A DNA stretch of 64,000 bases from Eutreptiella sp. 'Long Island Sound 2002' (Eukaryota > Euglenozoa > Euglenophyceae > Eutreptiales > Eutreptiaceae). The DNA lies in the NCBI GenBank assembly GCA_964036045.1, contig OZ038380.1, positions 118,554,699-118,618,698 on the forward strand, read 5' to 3'. Both the position numbers and the translations under genes were made by a program. This document shows positions 1 through 9,060 of this stretch, one piece after another. Below the pieces are notes generated by a model. The model searched no databases. It was given only the letters and a program-made list of their open reading frames with translations, and was not told the origin of the DNA. The first letter of the stretch is position 1, and the number at the start of each line of letters is the position of its first letter.

Positions 1-1149
1 GCATCACACCGCCTCACTGCCTAGGGGCAGTGGGCGGTGGGACTCTTGCAATACACTGCCTCACTGCATGGGGGTAGTGAGCCATGTAACCCCTACAATG
101 CATGGCCTCATTACCTGGGGGCAGTGGGCAGTGCAATTCCTGCAATATAGCGCCTTACCACTTGGGGGCAGTGAGCAGTGGGACTCCTGCAATACATCGC
201 CTCACTGCCTGGGGGCAGCGGGTAGTGGGACTCTTGCAAAGCACTGCCTCATTGCCTCGGGGCAGTGGGCAGTCCAACTCCTGCAACGCACTGCCTCACT
301 GCTTGGGGGCAGTGGGTAGTAGAACTGGTGCAACACAGTGCCTCATCTTCCTAGTGGCAGTGGGCCGCGGGACTCTTGCTGCGCACTACCTCATTGCCCG
401 GAGGCATAGCGCGGTGGGACTGCTCGAATACAGTGCCTCACTGCCTGGGGGCGGTGGGGTGCTACTTCTGCAAGGCGCTGCCTCAGTGCCCGGGGTAATG
501 GGCAGTGCAACTCTTGCAATGCGGCCTCATTGCTTGGGGGCAGGGGCCGTGGGACTTTTGCAACGCACTGCCTCATTGCCTGGGGTCAGCGGGCAGTGCA
601 ACTCCTACCAAGCACTGCCCAAGTGCTTGAGGGCTGTGGGTAGTAGAACTCGTGCAGCAGAGTGCGTTGCTGCCTGGAGGCAGTGGGCAATGCTACTCCT
701 GCAATACAGTGCCTCGCTGCTTGGGGGCGGTGGGGTGCTACTACTGCAAGGCGTTGCCTCACTGCCTGGGGGTAGTGGGCACTGCAACTCGTGCAATGCA
801 CTGCCTCATTGCCTGGGTGCAGTCGGCAATGCAATTCTTGCAATACACTGCCTCACCGCTTGGGGCTAGTGGGTAGTGGGAATCTTGCAACACAGTGCCT
901 CACTGCCTGGTGGCAGTGGGAAATGGAACACTTGCAACACACTTCCTCATTGCCTCGGGGGAATGGGTAGTGCAAATCCTGCAATACACAGCCTCACTGC
1001 CGGGGGGCAGTGGGCAGTGCATTTCCTGCAACACATCCCCTCACTGCCTGGGGGCAGTGGGCAGTGTAACTCCTGCAGCACAGTATCTCACTGCCTGGGC
1101 ACAGTGGGCAGTACTACTCCTGCAATACGCTGCCACACTGCCGGGACTG
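1..1149 (+). repeat. 47-bp minisatellite, forward-oriented half
   Basis: About 24 imperfect copies of a 47-bp unit (for example the CACTGCCTAGG and CACTGCATGGG starts lie at 15 and 62). Each unit holds CACTGCC and GGCAGTG arms separated by a few bases, so each can fold into a small hairpin. The unit has few stops and 47 is not a multiple of three, so long open frames run through it in several phases, including one of 255 codons. Those frames are repeat by-products and I do not call them genes. Confidence 0.9.
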
Positions 1150-1940
1150 CCTCACTGGCAGTGGGTCAAGCTCAAGAGTCCCACTGCCCACTGCCCCCAG
1201 GCAGTGAAGCAGTGTGTTGCAGGAGTTCCACTGCCCACTGCCCGAGGCAATGAGGCAGTGCGTTGCAGGAGCTTCACTACCAACTACTCCCAGGCAGTGA
1301 GGCATTGTAGGAGTTGCACGGCCCATTGCCCCCGAATAATGAAGCAGTGTATTGCAAGAGTCCCACTGCCCACTGCCCCAGGTAATGAGGCAGTGTACTG
1401 CAGGAGTTCCAATGCCCACTGCCCCCAGGAAGTCAGGCACTGTGTTGCAGGAGTTGCACTGCCCGCTGCACCTTGGCAGTGTGGCAGTGTATTGCAGGAG
1501 TAGCACTGCCTACTGCCCAAAAACATTGAGGCAGTCTGCCGCGGGAGTTGCATTGCCCCTTGCGCCTGTGTTGCAGGAGTTGCACTGCCCACTGCCCCCA
1601 GGCAGTGACGCATTCTATTGCAGGATTTCCACTGCCCACTGCCCCTAGGCAATGGGGCAGTGCATTGTAGGAGTTGCACTGCCCACGGCCCCCAGGCAGT
1701 GAGGCAATGTGTTGCAAAGGTTGCACAGCCCACTGCCCCCGGGTAGTGAGGCAGTGTATTGCAAAGGGGGCACAGCCCACTGCCCCCGGGTAGTGAGGCA
1801 GTGTATTGCAAGAGTCCCACTGCCTACTGCCCCAAGGTAGTGAGGCAGCGTATGGAAGGAGTTGCACTGCCCTCTGCCCCTAGGTAGTGAGGCGTTGTAT
1901 CGCACGACTTTCACCCACTGCCCCCAGGCAGTGAGGTAGT
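1150..1940 (-). repeat. 47-bp minisatellite, inverted half
   Basis: The same unit continues in reverse complement (CCCACTGCCCCCAGGCAGTGAGGCAGTGT) after a switch at about 1,145-1,165. The two halves form a large imperfect inverted repeat of roughly 0.8 kb per arm. The array ends near 1,940 where the sequence becomes non-repetitive. Confidence 0.88.
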
Positions 1941-2440
1941 TTATTGCCGGCACCACATCGCCTGAGGCTGGAAGATCTTTGTGGGCGGAGTCCAAGAAGC
2001 AGCCCTACCACTGTGGGCCCCGACCCTGACAGGGAATACCCCGCCCGCAAGGCCCACCGTCGTGGGGGAGGACAGAAGCACCGACACAGGTGTACCCCTG
2101 CTGGGATGTGCAGGCACATGTGGAGGGCGCACGGAGGCGGGATGAACGGGGCTTTGTCCGGGGCAGGCATGGGCACCAAGCCCCATTTACGGGGGGGGGG
2201 GGGGGGGGCTAGGGGTGTATGCACCCAGGTGCAGGTCCGTCAGCCAGGAGACGCCATCGAGGTGGGAGTGGCGAGCCGCGAGACGGCGTCGGGGATGTCC
2301 TCATTGCGCCCCGCTGGTGCCTGGTCTAGCGGTCCCTCGGGTGACGCCCGAAGTACGGCTGGTACGAGGTATTGTGTGACCTACTGCGCAGCACGCTGTT
2401 CCAACATGCAAAACAGACATGGTGACATAGAGACATATAA
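1941..2440. other. No gene seen; 18-G homopolymer
   Basis: GC-rich unique sequence with no protein-like frame. A run of 18 G lies at 2191-2208. It separates the minisatellite from the decayed transposon gene on the minus strand. Confidence 0.6.
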
Positions 2441-3320
2441 TCATGATAGCCCGAACAAGCATACTACTTTTTGTTTTGCCGGTCGGGGCTTCTTGCCCTT
2501 GGTTGCAGCCACCCTAGTGTGGAAAGAGGTGAGGGGTTCTTTATCCTTGGCCCCCCTCAATGGCTGGTTTGGGGCCTCACTGACACTATCCTTGTTGTTT
2601 GAAGTGCCTGGTGCCTTCTTCGAGGGTGTGGTCTTGTTCTTCATGTGAGCCCACGCCACCTGCATGACCTCATTCTCAAACTCATCATCGTTCACACACT
2701 CCTCCCCCTGCTCCTCTCCGTCCTTTCGTTTCTCGACATCAACGGGGCAACAATCTATGATCCTTGGTAGCCGGGCATTCCGATTGACAGGGTACACATA
2801 GTTCATATCTTGCAAATTGGCCGCGAGAGGCTCACGAAACTCATCAAACGGACCCTGACGACCAATCAGGAACGCTGCAATGAAGGGGCTCTGGGCACGC
2901 AAGGCAGAAGTTGTGCTGATAGAATCGCGGAAAATGTGAGAAGCAGCAACAAAACTTCATCCTGAGACTCGTGCTCACGCCCTGGCATCCCCCCTATGAC
3001 ACAAAGTACCCACCGAAACACTCCTAGACCAAAGTTGCCACAATATGTAACCCTAATCACAGATAGAGGCATTTGGGACTTTTAGATGTAAAGTTATCTG
3101 GCACACAAAGGCAAATGGTCCTCTCCTTGAACAGATAAAATGGGTCTCCAATCGCCTTATCATAGAATGAGGTCATAATATATTGCCAGCCCCCAGACTC
3201 CTCAGAATCACGTAAATGGTTCACCACAAACGTACAACCCATCATTTGCAATAGGGACCAGCTTGATAACGAACCTCAAGAGGAACTGTTGCATATTCTC
3301 CACCTGTTCTTTCATACAGC
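2441..3320 (-). pseudogene. Decayed copy of the second gene of element A
   Basis: Read on the minus strand, three or four frames joined by frameshifts (near 3,250, 3,065 and 2,880) match the last exon of the second gene of element A in order. Matching landmarks are KEQVENMQ against KEQMDDIH, GGWQYIMTSF in both, RTICLCVPDNF against RTICFCVPDKF, and the C-terminal order acidic stretch, TPSKK, then FHTRV and a lysine-rich end. No intact start, no other exon and no terminal repeat of the A/B type was found nearby, so this is a fragment of a third family member. The function of the family is unknown; similarity to the copy in element A is clear by eye. Confidence 0.75.
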
Positions 3321-3454
3321 CAATGAAGAGGGTGCAAAAGCATTGTTTGTGTGAGAGGGAATTGCAGCTTCTAACTCGTTCCACCTTGCATTTTCAAGAC
3401 CATTTTCACGCCCATTGCACACACACCTAACTAATAACACGGCTACGAGGTTTT

Positions 3455-5435
3455 CAGGATTAGGCAACTATGGGGCCCCACCGGTGAGGACTTGGCCGTT
3501 GTTAGGTCCGCATGGGTTGGTTGAACAATCACAATTTTCGGGAACCCTAACCACCCCCGGGGAACCTTGGGCTTTTGTTGGGTGATCATTTGTTGACAAT
3601 CAGAGTATATTTGAAGCCATGGTGAGCCAGGTAGCACCAACTAAGCCCATTTAGTGGGGCTTATTGGCCCCTAAAAGAGTTTTTCTCCGCCTCTTTGTAA
3701 TCTAGTAGGCAAAAGTTGGATGCCCATGGTAACCACTGTGCGTTGATTCAGACTTTCGTCCCATTCCACTTTTTTTTTCTATGTAGACTCTTAACCAATG
3801 ATGAGCTCCCGGGTGCTATCTTCAAGTTTCTTAGATTGGCCCCCTATGGGGCCTCAGCAGTGAGGAATTGGTCATTTTCATGTTCGCATGGGTTGGCTAA
3901 AAACCACCATTTTCGGGTGACCCTTGACAACCTCTAGGGACCCTTGTGCTTGTGTTCGCTGATCATTCGGTGACAATGAGGGATTGTATAAAGCGATGGT
4001 GAGCCATGTAGCACCCACTAGGCCCATTGAGTGGGGCATATTGGGCCCTAAGGAATGTTTTTCGGCTTTTTTGCAGCCTAGTGGGCAAAAGTTAGTTGGC
4101 CCATGGTGACCATTGTGAGTTGATTCAGACTCTTGTCCCATTCCACTTTTTTCTTCTTCATAGGCCCTCAAGGAATGAGGAGATCCTCGGTGCTACGTCC
4201 AAGTTTCTTAGATTGGCCTATGAAGCCCCACCCATGAGGATTTGGCTATTTTTAGGTTTGCATGGGTTGGCTGAAAAATCACACTTTTTAGGTGACCCTT
4301 CACAACCCATGGGGATCCTTGTGTCCTTGTGTGCGGATTATTTGGTGACAATCAGGGTAAGTTATTCAGCCATGGTGAGCCATGTAGCACCAACTAGGCC
4401 TCTTTAGTGGGCCCAAGGGTATTGTTTTTGGCTTTTTTGCAGTCTAGTGCGCAAAAGTTGGTTGGCCCATGGTGACCAGTGTGAGTTGATTGAGACTCTC
4501 GTCCCATTCTATTTTTTTCTTTAATCTAGGGCTCTCACCAATGAGGAGGTCCCGGGTGTTATCTTTAACTGATTGATTAAGTTTCTTAGATCGACCCCCT
4601 ATGGGGTCTCGCCGGTGAGGATTTGGCCATTTGCAAGTCCGCATGGGTGGGTTGAACAATCACAATTTTTAGGTGACCCTTGACAGCCAACATGGACCCT
4701 TGGGCTGTTGTTGGCTGACCATTTGGTGACAATCAGGGATTGTATTGAGCCATGGTGAGCCATGTAGCACCAACTAGGCCTATTTAGTGGGGCTTATTGG
4801 CCCCTGAAGGCGTTATTTTTGCAGCCTGGTGGGCAAAAGTTGGTTGGCCCATGGTGACCATTGTATGTTGATTTAGACTCTCGTCCCATTCCACTTTTTT
4901 CTTCTATATAGACTCTTAACCAATGACGAGGACCTGGGTCTTGTCTTCAACTGATTGATTAAGTTTCTTAGATTGGTCCCCTATGGAGCTCCACCAGTGA
5001 CGATTTGACCGTTTTTAGGTTCCCATGGGTTGGTTGAACAGTCACAAATCTCAGGTGACCCTTGACAACCCCCGGGGACGTTTGGGATGTTGTTGGCTGA
5101 TCATTTTGTGACAATCAGGGGAGGCATAAAGCCATGCTGAGCCATGTGTAGCCCCAACTAGGCCCATTTAGTGGGGTATATTGGCCCTTGAAGGTGTTGT
5201 TTTTGGTTTTTTTGCAGTCTAGTGGGCAACCCTTGCTTGCCCCAAGGCCAATCATTGTGTGTTGATCTAGACTGTCGTCCCATTCCACCTTTTCCTTCTC
5301 TACAAACCCTTAACCAATGAGGTGGTTTTGGGTGCTATCTCTAAGCTTCTTAGATCCACGCCCTATGGGGTCTCAGCGGTGATGATTTGGCCATTTTCAG
5401 GTGCACATGGGTTGTCTGAAACATCACAATTTTTG
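3455..5435 (+). repeat. ~375-bp tandem repeat array, copy 1
   Basis: About five tandem units 365-395 bp long. The phrase CTAGTGGGCAAAAGTTG recurs near 3703, 4078, 4442, 4822 and (diverged) 5217. Each unit also has a conserved CCCATTCCACTTTTTTCTTC block and a GGTGACCCTTGACAACC block. Short open frames are repeat by-products. The array stops near 5,435; the same unit reappears at 13,028 in the same orientation. Confidence 0.88.
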
Positions 5436-5659
5436 GGTGACCCCTGACACCTGGCACACGACTATGCTCGGCCTTCGATTCGGGGACACTCGGTGGCCCG
5501 GGCCTCCGTCGCCTTGAAGGAACACTTAGCGCGCCCTCTATTGCAGCTCCACTCCTACGCCCACTCGTACCTCCCCATCTTTTAGTTGCATGGCCAACTA
5601 TATGAAGTTTACACCGGGCACGTGCGACCTATTGGTGGGGCCACCCTGCACCACGTGGC

Positions 5660-5892
5660 GATGGCCCACCAAAAATTCTCAAGCTGGCCATGGTGACACA
5701 TTACATGCGTGCACACAACCAATGGTTGCGCATGGCCTGCCAAAGGTTGGAGGAAACATACTTGGCTTCCTTCCGCAAGGTCTCCCGCTATTTTGAGGGG
5801 GAATATGACTGGAGAGTACAGGACTAGTGCTACCACAGCTATACCCAGGCGGGGGGACTGGAAAACACCTCTTTCTCGTGGGCAGCCACCGT
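5660..5892 (+). pseudogene. Possible host reading-frame fragment left of element A
   Basis: A short frame with protein-like composition ends at a stop at 5825-5827 (it contains HYMRAHNQWLRMAC and RKVSRYFEGEYDWRV). Element A is inserted 65 bp further on, at 5892/5893, and protein-like sequence resumes on its other side at 12,422. The two pieces may belong to one older gene or mobile element, but the frames do not join without a stop, so this is tentative. No family recognised. Confidence 0.3.
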
Positions 5893-5917
5893 CTTAGGCG
5901 GCCCTTTACGCACGTAG
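5888..5917 (+). repeat. Element A left end: 5-bp duplication and inverted repeat
   Basis: ACCGT (5888-5892) is followed by the 25-bp end starting CTTAGGCGGCCCT (5893-5917). The reverse complement of 12392-12416 matches it at 24 of 25 bases, and ACCGT recurs at 12417-12421. This is the signature of a cut-and-paste insertion. Confidence 0.95.
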
Positions 5918-6110
5918 ACTTCGTTGCTAAAAGGCACGATTCATGGCAATTTCAACATCCGTTTTTTGCCCCCCAAACAAGCATATCAATTTTTTGGCCA
6001 AACCCACGTGGATTTTCATCGTGGGATACAACAACCTTGCCTTTTGTTGCTTCCAGAGGTGTACGTATACACCCCCTATTCCGGGCTGAAAATTGTATCA
6101 TTTAAACTTT

Positions 6111-6130
6111 TTGGGCACTGCAGTGCCCAA
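6111..6130. promoter_or_regulatory. Element A palindrome 1 (perfect)
   Basis: TTGGGCACTGCAGTGCCCAA, a perfect 20-bp palindrome with three more matching T/A pairs outside it. It lies 218 bp inside the left end and upstream of the transposase gene, as expected of a protein-binding site. Confidence 0.85.
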
Positions 6131-6351
6131 AAATTTGAAATGGCTTTTTTCAGTGGGTTCTCCAGTACACCTCTGTAGTCATCTCCACAGGTGATGTCAT
6201 ACTGCAGCAGCATGCATCAAAACTTGGCATACCCGTTATCCATGGGTCATCGCACCGCGGTGTTATACTCGGAAGGCCACGTACAATGTACCTTACCCAA
6301 TCACTTCCATTCCTGCCCAAATGTGCACTTGAAAATGGACTTCAAGTTCTT

Positions 6352-6371
6352 TTGGGCACTGCAGTGTCCAA
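6352..6371. promoter_or_regulatory. Element A palindrome 2 (one mismatch)
   Basis: Same site with GTGTCC in place of GTGCCC in the right arm, 241 bp after the first copy and upstream of the transposase start. Confidence 0.82.
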
Positions 6372-6670
6372 AAAATTTAAAACTCCGTATTTCACTCCTA
6401 TTGGTTCCCATTGCGTAACACCTGACAAAGGACGTATGAAACATCGGACGTTGGTACTCATCCTTTGCTCATTGGAAATATGTTGCCGGTTGTTTGACTG
6501 CCACCTTGGAGTGTACCCAGGCTTTGGAACGTCCCACGTCCATTGGGGGATACATTGTTTGGATCTTCGCTAGCTGCTTTTGGCCTATGCCGCATCAGGT
6601 TTGTTTTGTGATAGTGTCTCTGTTTTCTTTGTCTCCTTACCTTTGCTGCCTGCGAACAGGACTTTTGTCC

Positions 6671-8979
6671 ATGGATGCGGCTCCCTTCCGGCAGTTCCTT
6701 AGTTCGAAGGTATATGCTTCAAAGGAGGATCTATCTGAGGCTGTGGGTGTTGATAAGGGTGCCGATGCGTTTTGTACGTGGGTGTTAGATCTCCGGTTGG
6801 AGTGGAGAAGTAGGCGGTCAATTGGTGAATACATCCAACAAAGGGACAGGCGGACCGTTAATTGTCTGCCGGACCAATGGTTCCGTGTTGCTGAGCAAGA
6901 GATTTTTAATATATGGTGTGTTCTACACAAGAGGTGTCGTCCACATGCCAAGAGGGCTGTAGGTGTTCAACCCAAGAGTCGTGTGCAACGTAGGTGTTTG
7001 GCTCACATGGGTCAATGTTCTTACAATGTACCCTCCTTTGCAGTTCAAGGAGCAACTGCGTGCACCAGTCTTTGGCAGACCTTGGAAGGTAAAGCCGCTG
7101 TTCTATGGTTTGATAATCCTTATAGACGTAACTTCCGGCCCGTGCCTGGTAATGAGAACCGGTCCCTTAATTGTACAGCTGGTGCTATCATACTCTTGAA
7201 ACGACCTGTCGACATTATGCCGTCTTTTCCTAGCCTCTCGGTCTTGCGGCAGAGGATTGGGTACACTGCAGACTTGTTGGTGCAGAGCCATAAAAACTTC
7301 ATTGATGGCTTGCAAGCGTTGATGGACGACCCCATCCGCCTTCAACATGTTCGTTGTCCCTTGGACATACGACGGGATAATGTTACCAGCCCAGCTTGGA
7401 CCCCCTTTTTTCTCACAGACCTAACTCTGTCCGCCACCCCCGACCTTGTCTCTATTATTCACGGGCTCCAGGAGGTGCAGCAGCACACACAGCACCGTCT
7501 TCCATTGTTGGTCGACGAAAATATTCACTACCGTGTCCTTAAGCTCGTTTACAGCATCAGCTATGCTCGGTACAACGTGCCCCTGTTCATTACACGTACC
7601 CCGGTAGTGTACGGCACATGGCACCCATATAAATATTGTGTAACCCTGTGCTACAGAAGATTCTTCCCTTTATTTACCTATTTTTCCTATGGTTCACTCA
7701 ATTTGGGCACTGCAGTGCCCAACTTTCCGAAACTCATCTATATGGAGCGTATGATTCTGGTGCTCTTGCACTTGGCCCATAAGTGGCGCCAACCTTTGGA
7801 ACAGAAGTTACAGACTCTAAGGGGTTTGCACCGACCGGGTAACGCTAATCACAGCACACTTCTTACACAGGTGCAAGGGTTGGTAACACTGCTGTATGGT
7901 TACATTCCAGCCTTGTTTATTATTGGGTCGCAAGTGAGGGATTGTCATTGGTCTGCACAGGGAGAGCAGCACGCTGCAGGGCCATTGTTGAGCCGTTGTC
8001 TACACGTCCTTCTGAGGCTCACCCTAGGTTATGAGGACAAGGTTGAATATGTGCGCACCATTGTTGTTGCTAGGCTGTTGTGGTCCCAGTGGTTTGCCCG
8101 CTTACCTGGGGTGGCACACAGTGAGGAACCGTGTGAGGCCCTGTTAAGCCGTGTTGTGCACTTAATGGCACAACACCCTGGGAACTGGACGTTGCAACAG
8201 GTGCATGACCTGTTTATACTCACTCCCGTTGCAGACCAGACCCCAAAGGACCTGCAGTACGTTAATGTTCCCAAGGGACTGCCACAACTGGTTGATCGTC
8301 GTTTCACCAGATTGATGGCGCGATTCGATGTTGGTGTTATACCCCCCCTGGTCTGGTCCAGTCAGAAGTCGAGTATCGTGCAACACAGGTGGGATCCTGC
8401 CAAGATGGATTTTCCTTGCGCACTAGATACGGTGCTCACTGCAGAGCATTACCGAGATCTATGTGCCAAGACATTGCAGACACTTGTTAAACTTGTTAAA
8501 GTTGATGCTGATGTGATGACAGCCCTTGGTAGACACGTGCCACAGCGTCCTCCAGGTGATATGGACACAACAGTAGCACAGGCACAGGACATGTTACGCG
8601 CATGTAATACACCAGACCGGTACAAGCGACGCCGGCCAGCACGCGCTTTTGCGCAAAGGGACCCCGCCCGGATACCCGCCCCCCCCAATGCTGATGGCGA
8701 CAGTGACAGTGATGAGGACCCCCCCCCCCCCTGCTGGTGGGGCAGCCGGGGATCCAGACCTGAGGGCTGCTGATTTTGTGGGTGATGATGGATGGGACCC
8801 GGACCCCCCCCCCTCCAGAAGCAGTGTCTGTTCACAGTGATGATTCCGACGCCCCCGTGGCTGTCCTTTCGGAGCTGAATGAGTTTGACCCTCGATTTTT
8901 ACCAGGTGCATCCGACTGTGATGCTATTTCTGCCATCTGTGTTCAATCGTCGAGCGCTGCCAGTAGTCATCAACATTAG
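6671..8979 (+). CDS. Element A transposase-like protein
   Basis: About 769 codons if two frame shifts at C runs (8719-8731 and 8804-8813) are bridged; the uninterrupted frame ends at 8773. The ATG at 6671 is chosen because it follows a possible splice acceptor and because motif spacing then matches the homologue in element B: WFDN Asp at residue 148 (B: 150), LVDENIH Asp at 282 (B: 282) and HSEEPCEALLSR Glu at 485 (B: 489). I infer these as a D-D-E catalytic triad with an insertion domain before the Glu. Other shared blocks are LNCTA, VYGTWHPYKYCV and EYVRTIVVARLLWSQW. The C-terminus is proline-rich then acidic and ends HQH. A perfect element palindrome lies in frame at 7703-7722. It probably cuts and joins the element ends in the nucleus. 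The superfamily is not recognised; homology to B is certain, the enzymatic role likely. Confidence 0.82.
7703..7722. promoter_or_regulatory. Element A palindrome 3, inside the transposase frame
   Basis: A perfect TTGGGCACTGCAGTGCCCAA read as LGTAVP in the transposase frame. The homologous protein segment in element B has almost the same length, so the site was fitted into coding sequence without a net insertion. Confidence 0.85.
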
Positions 8980-9060
8980 AAGCCTGTAAATCAACAATTT
9001 GCAGCCCTGTGGCCTTTTGTAGTGTGTCGTGTGACCCTTTGTTAGCCCCTTTGCTAAGCT

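Noticed and set aside
102-869. 255-codon open frame in the minisatellite
   Set aside because: The 47-bp unit has few stops and cycles through all three frames, so long frames arise on both strands. Sequence is purely repeat-derived.
1944-2648. 234-codon frame on the plus strand
   Set aside because: Runs through the end of the minisatellite and an 18-G run, and overlaps the decayed gene on the other strand; composition is not protein-like.
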